A stretch of 64,000 bases of DNA from Balanoglossus misakiensis (GCA_040954595.2 CM082589.2:1550001-1614000); one strand, 5' to 3'; positions 25,947 through 42,200 are shown, numbered from the stretch's first letter. Numbers and translations: made by a program. The notes: generated by a model not told the origin, from the sequence alone.

Positions 25947-28900
25947 TCAATACGCGAAAAGTACTTTATCGACGACGTGGATGACGCCATTGGTTGCCAT
26001 GGTATCGGTTTTCGTGATGGTGGCGCTGTCCACGATGAGTCCTCGACTTCCGTCATACACACGGATTTGGTCTTCAGCTAAGGTTGTCATGTACATAGGG
26101 TACCACCATGTTCCCCTTAATAGTTTCATGCCACAATGAACGTCTGTGAAGGAAAATAATACTAGTTTATAAATCTTGCTGGTCATGAATAACTAACTAG
26201 TGAATTTCTTACAAAAATAGTTTTGGAAAGAAAAGTTTTTGACTTCGTGAGTGTAACGCCAGCAGTGTTAGAGACGGGACAGGGAACCGGACAAATTAAA
26301 TTTGTGAAATGACCGCCTACCCTCCACAATATGATGTGAGATGACACCTCTCAAAGTATGTGGGTCGTTCAACACGCGTTCAAGATATTCCTCGGGCAGC
26401 TCTTCGAAGGCTTCGTTGCTAGGAGCAAACACCGTCAGAGCGCCATCACCGTCCAACACTTCCGCAAGACCGGCTACCTCGATGGCTTGCAACAGTGTGC
26501 TGAAGTTTGAATCTGCTTTGATGATTTCCAATATATTTCCAGAGGGCGGCATAAGAACCTTCGGTGGAAGAAGAGAATGTCTTTTGTCAAGCCACGTGCT
26601 TCATCAGTTTTAATCGTAATCATGCTTCTTTTGAAGTAGACAAACGTTTATGACAGAATTGTTTACCTTGTCGATCTTATGGATGACGCCATTACATCCT
26701 AAGATGTCACTTTGAACGACAGGGACACAGTCGACGCTCAATCCTTGTGGACGGTCAAATCGAAAAATTGGCTACAACAGAAAGAAAACACTATTTTAGT
26801 ACGACAAGGCAAATATCAAGGACAAAGTCCGTTCATTAGGTGAAAAATACAATTTACAAAATGTAAACTCATAAAAATCATCATCAAAATCGGTTTCTTT
26901 GACAATTTATATGAAATAACTGCCAGCAAGTGCAGGTCACTTCTGATTGGTTGTTCCCTCACACGGCAGATTTGCATATTTTAGACTACAGGTGTCGTGT
27001 GAGAATACAAATTAGGGCACTTTCCATGCATGCTCAGCGTTTTCTGTTCGTCGTCACTTCCGCGTGGGCTCTCTGTTGATTGTCAGCGTGCACCGTTTGC
27101 TGTCGACCCCTTCCCCTTAAAACGTCACGATTCGAGAGGTAAGCTCCATTTCTTTGCTTTGTTCAAGACATTTGGTGTTACACAGCATGTTTTTCAACTA
27201 TATTTAAAGCAATTAGTAGATGCGTACTCTCTGGCAAGTGTCGATACGGAGGTCGTTGCCATCCATTGCGGTCACCTTGTGGTCGTTGTCTCGAACGAGG
27301 TCACGTGATGTCAAACTTTGTGGGACAACGTGATGCATCAAGACTTGGCGAAGAACACTACTCTCTTGGAGAGCGTCTTTCACATCTTGGGAGAGATTCT
27401 TAAAGACAAAGCGAAAAAAATGTCTTTTATTAAGTATACTCGGATGCGTTGTCAAGATGCATGCTAACAAGCCTCCCAAGATGGCGGCTCATCACAGGGG
27501 TAGAACATTCTTTCTTCTTGATCGTATGAACTTCTGGACAATACCTGAATCGCTTCTTCAGTTGGCGCGAACAATGTCACATTTTTTGTGTTCTGGAGCA
27601 GATACAGCAAATCTGCCTCTTCTATCAGATCGAATAGTACGCCCTCTAGCAGATAGGGAAGCTGTCGAGCTTGATAATAAGATATTTGTGGACAATTACC
27701 AATTGTAACGAAACGCTTTTGGTTTATATGAAGTATATGGATTTGAACACATATTTTGAAAACACAGTATAAGATTGAGATATGGAACGTTTGCAAACGA
27801 ATCCGAATTTGAAAAGTACCTTCTTTTGGGACGAGAACGGCATCGATCGTATGGATGACGCCATTGGTTGCCACGATATCCTTAGCAACGAACTGCGCGT
27901 CCCCAATGAAGAACTTGTCATCAGAAGTGCGATTGACGTACAGTTCTGTGCCGAGCTGGGTAGTGACGTAATGGTAACTGGTGATCGCCGCTGAACAGAT
28001 CGTGTGGGGTACCAGATGATTGTCCAAAAGAGCTGCAGAGAAACAAAATTTCTGAGGCAATGCTGAGAACGATCCGGGATGCGCACATATTGTATGTGGA
28101 GTTGACAGTTGTAAACTATAATTGGAGAGTTATCTACGAACCTGTCAAACAATCTGAATCTTGAATTAGGGCGTTAAAGAGTTTCGGTCCCAGTTTCTTG
28201 AAAGCGCCATCAGTCGGTGCAAAGAGTGTAAGTTGGGTCTTGTCTTTTAACTTCTGCAGATTCCCAACTTGGGCCATTGCTTGAAATGAGAAAAAGGTGA
28301 CGAATATTGATCTGCAAATATCTTGACAGGAAACATTTCTTCACGTAAGCGTAGCGAACAAAATGTAGACATCATCAAAAGCAGAAGGAATTTACCTGTC
28401 TTCAGAATGCTGAATTGTGGGTCGTTTTCGATAATTTCTGAAACGCTTCTGGTCGTTGACTTCATAGTGTCATCAAGCACGTGAACAACTCCATTGGTAG
28501 CGAAATTGTTTGGTTTTACCACGCGTGCGCAGTTGGCCGTAACTATCTGAAAGAAATATGAATTAAGTCACTAGCATCAGTAAAGATAGAAAAAACGCGA
28601 TATGATAACTTGAGAAAAGCTTGAGAAAAGCTGGTTTACCAATTCCGGTCCACTATTTGGGTAATATCCAAGTCTTATCGTCCGATTATTTAACGTCGTC
28701 AATATTTCTTCATCTTTCATGTCACTGGTTCTGCGTGGTCCCTCCACTATGTGACTCTCCACTGTCGTCTGCCAATCGTCCGATGCTCCATCCACTATCA
28801 GTTCGTTCACCAAGTTCTGCGCAATGATAGCAAAGATCAATATATTCATTCACCCAAAGCTCAGGTAAGTCACGTGACGGTGTATATCACCAAGACCCAT

Positions 28901-30106
28901 GCATCATATTTGTTTTAAATGTTGACTTGTTGTGTGTTGAAACATTATTATCACAAAGAGGTCACACTGCCCCTCATGTGAACGAAATACCGAGTTTGAA
29001 TGTCTTCCAATGATAGCGTCAGACGTTATTTTGCAAGCGGTGCAGATAACATATCTTATGATTATCAAAGACTAAACTGACTAGACTTATCAAACACTAT
29101 GAAGTTATATCCCATAATATGTAAAAACATGGCCACCTTACCAACTCAGCACCCTGCATGACGTCATCAAATGGCGCAAAGATGGTGTAATTATTTCCAT
29201 TTCTCAGTGTCTTGTGCAAACCCGCCACTTCAACGAGGTCTAAGAACTCCTCTGCGCCAACGTCCGCCAGGGTTCTGGGTAGAGGTTTCAAGTCAATTTC
29301 TGAAATCAGAGAAGACACTATTCATAGTATTGTCTTTTTCGGGGGTTTCTTATCTTGTCAGTCTTGTAATCCTCATTTGGTCCCGAGACCGACAATGTGT
29401 GACAAAACATGAGGTCGAATAATTACCAAGTGGACATCCCGGCTCGCCTTCTTTACGTCCGTAGCCATAGCAACACTCATGAGTAACTTCAGACACCCTC
29501 AAGTTCCCGGATGCCGTCAGTCTGAAAAACAGAGTTGACGCAGAAATAACCTTTGTCCATAAAGACTAACAAAATCATGCATGGCGAGCAGGATAGTGCA
29601 ATTATTTTTTTCCAAATCGAAGGAGCGTTTGATATAAAGTTTCTTACCTTGATGTGCATCGTCTGAAATGATTGTGGTGATCATGACAATACGAAGACCA
29701 GGACCTACTGAATGGGCTCCTGCGATATCGTCCGCGTTGTTGGTATGGCAACGGACCCGGCCCGTAGAAGGACGGCATGGAGCCAAAAAAGTCGCGGCCG
29801 CCACCAAACAGGTTCTGGAAATCCGAGGTGACATTGCCGGCTCGAGAAACACAAACATTCGGTCTGTAAATGGACGAAAAGTGGTGGCAATGAATACTCT
29901 GTTTGGTTTTTAATTAGGGCCTATGATACCAATGTCGCTTCCTCGGTCCCTGGAGTATTAGAAAATGCAACATACCCTTGCCACCAATGGAAATATCCAC
30001 GATTATGATGCCATCTGTTCTGGTGATGCCCAAAATGTCGACTCGGACGCGCCTCGATCAACCCAGTGCAGAGAACCACAGCTCCAAACACAAGCAGTGA
30101 CTTCAT
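25947..30106 (-). CDS. TGFBI/periostin-like secreted protein with EMI-like segment and four FAS1 domains
   Basis: Thirteen minus-strand coding exons join in phase: 30106-29976, 29863-29648, 29521-29427, 29299-29142, 28816-28640, 28546-28396, 28279-28142, 28032-27820, 27669-27545, 27398-27228, 26771-26667, 26558-26321 and 26143-25947. The product is 704 aa (human TGFBI is 683). Residues 1-19 form a signal peptide (MKSLLVFGAVVLCTGLIEA). A His/Arg/aromatic-rich segment follows (about 20-45), then a Gly/Arg-rich linker. The Cys-rich stretch VTHECCYGYGRKEGEPGCP (about 128-146) matches the EMI end that precedes FAS1-1 in TGFBI. FAS1 domains lie at about 149-285, 290-426, 427-560 and 561-704, each with an FAP motif (TIFAPFDD, TLFAPTDG, TLFAPTEE, TVFAPSNE); domains 1, 2 and 4 end in ATNGVxH and the third in GCNGVIH. 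It is expected to be an extracellular matrix or adhesion protein. It ends right after FAS1-4, with no RGD or periostin-type tail. Orthology to TGFBI versus POSTN is not resolvable here. Confidence 0.94.
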
Positions 30107-30620
30107 TGTCCAATCGAGTCTTGAACCAATCTGACCCTCGGACTGAAGTGTACCTGAGCTTTGTTCGGCTAGACGTTACATGAACTAAAACAAACTGCTA
30201 ACGGGGCGATATCTGAATTCCACACGTGTTCCTGTTTACAGATTTGCAAACGAGCTGATAGGAAACGTCAAACAATAGAGTATATCCCTCGCATATATAC
30301 TTTGGTTCACTGCCAGCAATTACTGCTGTATTTAGTTACCCCATGGAGGTGGTTAACCACCATCAACCATTTCACATTTTGCTTTCTTCAAGTTATAGAC
30401 AAAAGATTAACGCAATATGGCATATAAATATTTTTTATTTTGTCAATATATCGGTCCAGTCTCAAAATAATCTTTGATATTTGCTGACTAGGTTCATATC
30501 GTCCAGGTCAATCGAAGGCTAGTCTTTCTGTCAACAGAAATTGTGACGGTTGTATTTACAGTCAAGGGTCAACGTTCAAGACAAGCAGATACAATAGTTC
30601 ATATTTAGCTGCCATTTTAT
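30107..30620. other. Short spacer between the two minus-strand genes
   Basis: About 510 bp separate the NAGPA-like stop codon from the TGFBI-like ATG. It must hold the 3' end of the former and the promoter of the latter. Apart from the TATA-like motif and the polyadenylation signal listed separately, I see no element. Confidence 0.6.
30293..30299 (-). promoter_or_regulatory. Possible TATA box of the TGFBI-like gene
   Basis: On the minus strand TATATAT lies about 190 bp upstream of the TGFBI-like ATG (30106), in otherwise mixed sequence. A short 5' untranslated region would fit. No initiator or transcript evidence is available, so this is only a candidate. Confidence 0.3.
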
Positions 30621-30621
30621 T
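30616..30621 (-). terminator. AATAAA polyadenylation signal overlapping the NAGPA-like stop codon
   Basis: On the minus strand the last base of the TAA stop is the first base of AATAAA. If used, the 3' untranslated region would be only about 15-30 nt. A distal signal may be used instead. Confidence 0.4.
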
Positions 30622-32620
30622 TATGAAAAACAAACTAAAAGCAAAAATATCAAAATTGTTATGGACGTAGTCGGGTGGACTGCAGTACCATCACTAGTTT
30701 CACATTCCGGTTCCTCTTCGTCTTCATAGACACATATCATTGTGCTGACCTTTCGAGCGCATCGGAAAACAGAGCCTGACTCACTACAAAGAAAAGATAG
30801 AGAAACATCCATGAACAGAAACCCAAGAAGCTTTCATAAAAACCACATGATCTAAAAGCTATGCTTTCACCTACCAATAATCAGAAGGGTACCCGGTGAC
30901 TGTCTCGTTGACGACCGTGGTAGAAGAGCCACCACCATCAAGATTAACCGCGTTTATGACTCCCAGTTTCTGTAAAAATTCAGCGAATTCCCAGAGACTG
31001 ACTCTGAAATGGAATACAAAAAGACATCAGGCGTGAAACAAGAATAAACTTCGTTTTAAAACCACCGTTGCCATATTATGTTCACTTCGTGCTATGCAGT
31101 AAAGGCACATCCCTCTTACGTTATAAGGCACTTACCCTCTTACGTTAGGCACTTACCCTCTTACGTTTGTTTGCCCGTCGATTTGAACCAGAATCACTCG
31201 CCCTTCACTGTCGTGACCAATAGCCGTACGTGCAGCAACGACGTCAACGAAAAAGTCGATCGCACCTGAAGACAGTAACATCAGAATGCTTCAATTATTG
31301 TCTAACCCCCACAATAATTAAAATGTATTTACATTTCGTCTTTCAGTGGCAAATTACTTTTTTATTTCATTCTCAAACTGCTGAATGAATTGATACAAAA
31401 TATCGATGTCATCAGTGTGATGTAATCGAACCTGTTTCTTGTGTATCTTCACATTCGATGTATTTGCTTTGATTGATGTAAATTTCGCCGTCTCTTAGCA
31501 ACCAGATGACACCAGCGACGAGCTGGCGAAAAGGGACATCAGGTGCTATGAGTTCTTCTTGCGATAGGTACCTGGAAATTTAAACAACGCCATCAGAGTG
31601 TTGTTCTCAAACTTTTTGGTATGTGTTGGTGAATAACTTAGCATCCATATTATTATTGTTGTAAAAGATCATTTTTGTGATTATGCTCACCCGGAAAACA
31701 TCAACCCATCTTCTAGGACACCAAAGTTTGCATTTTGAATTCCTTTTGAATCGATCACTATTATTCCATCGCTCACAACGTTGCCAAGACACTCTCCTGT
31801 CTGTGTGTCGAAAAATCCGGCGTTCAGTCCCATGATGCACTTTTTCTGCTTGCCACTTTCAACAACTGTCTCGCGCTCGTTCCTCGAGCACCCTCCTTTC
31901 GAGCCTGGTTCCAATACGGACAGTTTCATTGGATCGTTGACGATGACGTAGTGACCCAAGATGTCCTTCGATTGGCCAAGATCACTGGTGATGGTGTCGA
32001 TAAAATGGCGGACGAGGATGGGCGGCTCGGTGTCGTTCTTTTGATGAGAGGGAAATGTCTCGTGCGTCCTGTTTCCGTATTTGTATTCCTGGCAGTCACG
32101 AACGAAGCGATGGGAAAGTCTCGGACCATGGTTACCTTGGCGATAAGGGGTCAGGACGTCGTCAGTAAATAATGAACTAAGTAAAGAAAGAAGTAGAAAA
32201 AACGTAAAACCATCAATGCCTTCAGTTGTTCATCAGAACAGCTGCTGACAGAAACGCATTTGGACTTTTAATCAGTTATTTGTATCACACTTTTCCGCAA
32301 TCGTAGTGAAAGCTAATTTCCTGTAGACAAGCTTGCTAATCTGAGAGATGCAACTAAAGAGCATGATATCGACACTCAAGGAAATGCCCATCAACCAGCA
32401 GACATGTCCAAATGCTTGGATGAAACAACGAATTTCCATTTGGGACTCAACTCCGATACAGCCACAAACTACTAACGGTCACAGTGAAAGACGACACCTA
32501 CCCCATTCCGGATGGATTATGATGACTTGCATAACTCCCATAAGACACCTGGTCAATTGCGAAGGCAACCGCAGAACAGGAAACGATGAGGCAAAATTTC
32601 ACCAACAGCATCTTCGACAT
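30621..32620 (-). CDS. NAGPA-like phosphodiester alpha-GlcNAcase ('uncovering enzyme'), short form
   Basis: Six minus-strand coding exons: 32620-32502, 32176-31691, 31571-31432, 31265-31157, 31003-30875 and 30783-30621. They join in phase to 381 aa. In vertebrates NAGPA acts in the trans-Golgi, removing GlcNAc from GlcNAc-P-mannose to expose the mannose-6-phosphate tag on lysosomal enzymes. Seen here: a signal peptide (about 1-21), DDVLTPY after it, LEPGSKGGC, GLNAGFF, GECLGNVVSDG, LQN-type IQNANFG, GEIYINQS, QETG, AARTAIGHD, VNLDGGGSS (304-312) and YPSDYC...RCARKVSTMICVYE, all in the order of human NAGPA. After that point the human protein has EGF-like repeats, a membrane span and a cytosolic tail. 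Here only an acidic/Thr linker and a terminal hydrophobic stretch (about 367-381) remain. It lies head-to-tail upstream of the TGFBI-like gene. A second in-frame ATG is three codons downstream of the chosen start. Confidence 0.93.
31105..31165 (-). repeat. 21-bp tandem repeat that duplicates a 5' splice site
   Basis: Forward-strand units 'ggcacttaccctcttacgtt' follow each other with a 21-bp period, plus a partial third copy (ccctcttacgttat). On the gene strand each full unit holds AGAGG|GTAAGTGCC. Two identical donors are therefore present, cleaving after 31157 and after 31136. The first keeps the NAGPA-like frame. Confidence 0.85.
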
Positions 32621-35600
32621 TGTCGATGAAGTCAGCTAGGAATACAACGACTCTGTCGGTTGCCGCTGATTTCAAGTTAAACATTTGGGTCACGTCTTAC
32701 AAGATGCTGTCACACATGATGTGTACTTGTGTGTCAAAGGTTGTATTTGCCAAGCAATCGGAGTAGGCGTTTGACACGCCCTGTAACTTCAGTCATTAAT
32801 ATTGAGAAAAACTACATTCTATGATTAAAATCATTTGTAATTTTCCTTTCACTTTAGATTTCTGTTTGGTAAGATTAACTTTTACTGACAAGAAGAATTG
32901 TTAATCAGCGAACAACAGCAATTGTGTGTGTTATGTTTACTTATAAAATTCGGAATCCTAATTGAATAAACAATAAAAAGATAAGGACCACAAATCCTTC
33001 GTCAATATTTATTAAATATAACATGCTGATCAGTCACAGTCCACCCAGAATAGGGCTGTGATTCAGTTTATTTATCGAAATTTTGATATCCATAGCGATA
33101 AACTCTGACGGACCAGGGCCCTAAATCAAAGTGTTACTGTTGATTTAAGAATGATTATAATTCATATCTGAATAAACGTTAACAGCATACGAATACATCG
33201 GTGTCTATAAATAGGTGGTTTTCCGCTCATTGAGATATGGGATGATAAATATTCCTCATCAACTATTTATGTATTTTTCCCCGTACAACGTTTAGTGTAA
33301 TAAAATCATGGAAGAGTTTCCTCGATTCCCTGAATATACCACCAGATCAGCGTCAGCGTCTGTGAATCACCCACCCTAAATGGCACTTCCAACCGCTAGA
33401 GGACGCGCTGATGTTGCTGGAATTTCCTGAGTACATGTACATATTTATCGGTGACGTCGATCAGCAACAAGTAGTGTGAGTGCTCACACAAGACTGAGTC
33501 ATTATTGGTTCATTAGAAGCAATTCATATCAAATTCTTAAAATGGCTTGCATAGCCAACAAAACTGCACGTCACGGCTCCTTGAGCGCTCCACACAATGA
33601 CATAACATAGAAAACCAAACAAAAATGGCACGCATCACTTTTGACTTGACTTGGAGACTGGGTAAAATCTGTTATATTGATGTACATGCTTTTAATCGGC
33701 CCTCACTATTTTTCAAGTTTCCTGTCAAATACAAAATAATGTTCAAACGGCAAGGTATGTTGACGAGATCTATGACTGTCATATGACTCCAATACAATAG
33801 GAGACTGGGAGATTAAAGGTCAAAACACATTCCTGAACTGCGCGATGCATTGAGCTTTAACACTCTAGTACTTCGCAACATATCCGCCATATTGGACTAT
33901 GCAACGCCCCTATGAATAGCAGCAACCTTTGACCTCTGAACCAGGAAATGACCCTTGGAAAATACAGCCCTCTCAAACGTGAGTGGGACAATTTCACGAA
34001 GGGTTCTCCTGCCGTTATGGTGAAGCAGTCAAGCTGGTTTTGAAAACTCGGAATTAGGTGATTTGGGGAGAATCTATAGTAGACCTGACAGTACCATAAG
34101 AAGCGACACGTAGCGAACAGTACTTGGTAAGTGTCAAATCATACGTTTGCGCACTCTCAAAGTTTGTCAACTTAGTGAAGTTGGTGCATATCTCTGACCC
34201 AGTGGCGTTGGATTTTAGGACAAAACTTCCCTATCGCCGTATATATGTTGCGTTGCCTCGCATGTCTAATTGACAGCCTTTTCCAAGGGTATTTCCACAC
34301 TACAGGTATATATGAGTACCGATGATAACATACAGGTGTCATATTAGAGCAAGAGTTATCGCGATAGGAGTAGCAGGCGGAGATCCGTGCAGTCTGTCTG
34401 TCGTAGCGAAACTCTGTTTGTCAATGTGTTTCCCTATTGACGTGGGTGGGTCATTCTGGGTGAAATGTCGGGCATGGAGTGTTTGAAACATAAAATGAAA
34501 GAAACGCGTACATGCAGCGAAGGAAGGAGGTCGATAATAAGCAAACTGAGTCGTGTTGGTGGAATGGTTCGGAACGAAAACGCCCTTTGCGATACTGTTC
34601 GTGTGTTATATAATTAGATGTACATAGCGCCGAGCTTACTATTCGTTTTGGTCAGCTACTGGTCCATCGAACCGTTTTTACTGTCGAGACAATGTGTTTC
34701 TTTGATGTCATGCAAGACACCAAGCTTTTTCACCATGTATATTACAATGCCTATTACATGTATACTATAGTCGATACGTATTAACCCTGTACGTATCATG
34801 CCGGACCCTGTCTTGTGAGATCTCATTGAATGAGACGGAAGTTTCCGTGTTCAGACTGTGCTTTGTTATTACATGTATTGTCAAAATGCTGTCCTTGTGA
34901 ACCCCTCGGGCAGCTGTCGAGTCAGCAAATTACGAGATGTACATGTATGTAAAGTCAACCGTGACAAAAAGCAAGTTGTCACCGAACTCAAAGTTTTGGC
35001 CTTATCGGGTGAAGGGTTCTATGATGACGCTGTCCCTGGTTGTGATACTGCACGGAACGGGTATTCTAAATACATGCATAACAAAAGAAAAAAAAGTGAA
35101 GAGGCTGTGACTTCTACTAAGTTTAGTTTACTATGCACTTCTCAAATATAGCGGTAGAATCGTTCAATAAAATTTAATTATAAACAGTCACTTACGTGGA
35201 AACCATCCGCAGTGTGTCGTCAGTTGAACTTCACATCACCAAGGCAACAAGGGTTGGGGAAAGCCGACGTGACAATTTCGAGATTTATTGTTCTGTTCTT
35301 CTCTTTTTGTCATACATTTTTACTCTCACATTCTCGTAGAGTTTTTCTGATTTTACAACACACTCTATTTATTAAAAAATCACTTGCTATATGTGTAGTG
35401 TAGTACGGCGAGTGTAGCCTGTCGCTCTGCTGATAATTTTGCTGGAACGTTCTTCGGTGAAACCTTTGTTGGAAAGGCGATCCTGATAGCTTTACTATAT
35501 CGTTGTTTTATCAACATTTACACCATAAAAAGAATCGCATTAAAAACGATTACCAATCCTTTAAAATATCACTTTGTGGGGGTCGAAATTCCAGCCGATA

Positions 35601-37857
35601 TTTTGAAAAGTAAAACGTTGAAAAAATACCATATTTGTGTCAGTAAATACGATCTTCCTACTTTCATCCTAAATCTGGTACAGTTAGTTCGTATATGTAG
35701 TAAAAAATTAACCGGTTCCTCTGTGACAGTTAAACCACTTCCGGTTTATAGGAAATACTGTAGGAAAATACTGTAACTCGGTAAATTTAGCTATACATGT
35801 TTGTATTTTCCGTTTGAATTGGCTGCTACTTTCTCGTGACATAAAGCCCTTTATTGACTGAGTGACGAGACCGCTGACCCGAGACTGCGGATGAATACGT
35901 TAACGCCTCATATTTCGTTTCGCGCATGATGTGAATTTTGATTTCTGTATAATTACGTGTTTCGCTGAACTGACTGAAGCTCGCTTATTTCCAACTTTTA
36001 ACTGGTGTTTGTTGTGTGTTGCCCGTCACGAACCTTTGACCATTTCGTCGCGTTTCATAGCTCAACAATCCAACCAGACGACACCAACCTCTGCAAAGGT
36101 TATCAGAAACAAACAAGTCATATTCTTCATGTCATGGTAACTGCCTCGCGATCATTTTAATCTCACCGAAACAATTTCTCGAATGTTCAAACAAATAACA
36201 ATAACGCCAGGTTTTACCTAAGGAACAGAAGCGAATTTGGATTTATGTGTAAGTTGTAATCACCAAAAAATCTCCGAAAAAAAAATGTTTGACTACTTGA
36301 AGCCAAACAAAGAATGTAATTTTCGTCTTGTAAACTATCAGCAGACCCTTCAGTTGGGAAAGTTGTAAATAATCTGGGTGAGAAGTTGATGTCGTGCTGG
36401 AAACGATGCCATTGTTTGCCTCTCTGTGCTATTTTAAAAGTTGGACTCTGACCAACCTGTGACGTGGGGTCGGATTTTACAAGGAAGTACAATGTTCAAG
36501 TGATTTGTGCGGGCAATATATAAAATGTCTGTGGAATGAAAGGTTCGCCAAACTTATCTGTGTAATATATACTGTCGATGTATTGTTTTGACACACACGT
36601 AAATTCTCAGAACGGGAAATTGTCAAGTTACAATTATTTAATACCAATTTGACCATAACGAAGGATGTTTATTGCGCCATAATATTGAGTTACAGGCTTC
36701 ATTAATTCCAGAGGAACCTTTGTCAATAATTACAGTTGATAGCTTTTCCCCCTAGATATCCAAACTGATATCTTGTAGCATATGTATTCACCAGCGAGGA
36801 TTACAATTTTAATTTACTCTGATCAAACCCGAAGCCAGATACGTCACACAAATTAGCATAAACCTACTTGGTTCCTGCCACCAGGGGCCATCGAACTGAC
36901 CTCAAAAATCGCAACACAAAGAAGTGCCTGTTTGGGGTCAATTGACCCTTTCTACTCGATATTGTCCCCAGGCCCATTATCTTGCGAATTTAGCATTTAA
37001 ACCACTGCGAGACGGACGACATGAATTTTGTCACGGCTTAGGTATGATAGCGGGCGCTGTCCGCTTTGGCGTGACTTCTCTTGATTGATTAATTAAGGTA
37101 GATGCGCCTCGAAAATGAGGGTCACTTTCTCTCATATTTTGCTCAATGCTCTGTAGATTATTCTCTCTTAAAATTGGGAATATTTCTTTTATTTTAGTGA
37201 TGAGGAGAAAGTTCGAAATTAGACCACCAGGGTTCCTGATGAATTATACAGAAACGAAAATGACATTTCCTGAAAGTTAATGTTTGTTTGCATGTCCGAC
37301 GGTGTGGGCTGACCGTCAGTGGTACGCACCACGCGATAGGTTTAACACCTGACATGTGACTATATGTTAATTATATAATATATTATGTATGTTGTGGCTG
37401 GTGTACCATCGCCTGGAACCTATCGCTTAGTCTATTGTTATTTCGATTTGCGGATTTCTGCACTGACTGTCGTCTCCGATTATTACTGGCACATAGCAGC
37501 CATGTTGGTAATGTTTCCATTCGTAACATATTTTTTTCTTGTAATCCACATCATTTATCAATGCAAGGCACTTGTGGCTGTCAGTTTTTCCCTGTAACGG
37601 AATTGATCCCAGGATTCATGATGCTATTCGCTTCCTTTCCATGCAATATTTTATCTGGGAGTTCTCTTTTTTGTGTGGTCCAGGCAAAACTGAAATTATG
37701 GTTGAAGTTCGTTCGAGATGACATTGACTGTAAAAAGCCATTGGTCGTCTTAAAAGAGGGAACGTTGATTTAAACAAGCTATGACGAGGAAATACATTGA
37801 AAGTTTATTAATCATATTTTATTTTTATCTTTGTTGTTCAAGGGGTTCAAGTGGACG
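32621..37857. other. Divergent intergenic region between NAGPA-like and first kinase gene
   Basis: This holds the promoter side of both genes and probably one or more untranslated exons of the kinase, since a likely acceptor (tctttgttgttcaag) lies about 17 bp before its ATG. A dispersed-repeat copy is at about 37107-37185. Scattered ORFs up to 112 codons show no family resemblance. No exon is recognised. Confidence 0.55.
37107..37185. repeat. Dispersed repeat copy 1 (related to 47440-47532)
   Basis: Both begin 'cgcctcgaaaat' and share a 'ctttctctcatattttgctcaa'-like stretch (ctttcatactttgctcaa in the other copy), then 'ttctctc' and an 'ttgggaata/ttgagaata' motif. Similarity is moderate but colinear. 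This copy is about 750 bp upstream of the first kinase ATG. Confidence 0.4.
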
Positions 37858-41346
<3,489 letters not shown>

Positions 41347-42059
41347 AAACCTTTCGTGTTTAGTTCCTGGCAACACGTAACTCGCCCAGACCATCTAGTT
41401 CTGTACAATGTCATAACAGATATCGGCGATACAAGCGTTTCATCAGCATTGAATTAACGTTACCGGTAACTACAGTGACGTCAGTGTAGATAACAGCCGG
41501 TGTGTAAATTTTTACCACCATTTGCATAAATTAATATGCAAATAGAAGCTGTTCATATTTTAGGTTAACCACAAATATGCTATGTACCATCGATCTCTTA
41601 ATCAAGAAGGAAATTTGATTTATTGTTTCCCCCCTATCCGGAAACGCGCAAGCGTAAGTGGCACTGGTTTAAACGTATACAAGACAGTTAGTTGGAGAAT
41701 TTGTCTTCTTGTATTAAGTTGTGTATCTCAGTTTCATAATGCGTAAATCCAAATTTTATGCGTGTGATTGTGGATTTTAGACAAGGTAAATACTCATAAG
41801 TCTACATATGTCTATTTTAGGGAAGTCCTGGGTGGTTTTTAATATTTTCGCATATCTCATCCAAGTTTAAAATATAGACGGCAATATGTATGTATATTTT
41901 TAAGCTAGATTGACAGATAAACGTCAAAATTTGTGTATTTTTAAAAGCATAATAATTAACATTTCATCAAAACCACGGTTCTTCAGTGAAGGGCATCGCA
42001 ATGAACAGGAGTAACTTAAAAGTTACGAGTGCTTTGGTGTTTCTTGCACTTTCACCGTT

Positions 42060-42200
42060 TGACTATCGGCCATTATGGACTTTTCACCCTGATCTTCACA
42101 ACATTCGATGACGTATTTTGTACACAGAAAATAAAACGTCACCGTATTATGTGTAGGTGATACGGCATGTCAAGAGCGGTGGTCCAATGGCCGATAGTTC
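42060..42200. repeat. Inverted repeat with about 14-bp arms and 100-bp spacer
   Basis: 'actatcggccatt' near 42061 is matched by its reverse complement 'aatggccgatagt' near 42185, with a similar 'ggac/gtcc' extension. It may be a small MITE or a chance hairpin. Confidence 0.35.

Noticed and set aside
26341-29422. Plus-strand ORFs of 66-90 codons (for example 26341-26613, 27457-27708, 29171-29422)
   Set aside because: They are antisense shadows of the TGFBI-like exons on the minus strand, which are supported by splice sites and FAS1 motifs.
31951-32629. Plus-strand ORFs opposite NAGPA-like exons 1 and 2 (31951-32172, 32348-32629)
   Set aside because: Antisense to exons that match NAGPA motifs with phase-consistent splice sites.
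34858-36140. Cluster of 63-97-codon ORFs upstream of kinase 1
   Set aside because: No splice-linked continuity, no domain, composition like the flanks; better explained as chance.
37831-37857. Upstream in-frame ATG as the start of kinase 1
   Set aside because: It lies before a likely splice acceptor and would bury the MGGSHSKS myristoylation signal used by this family.
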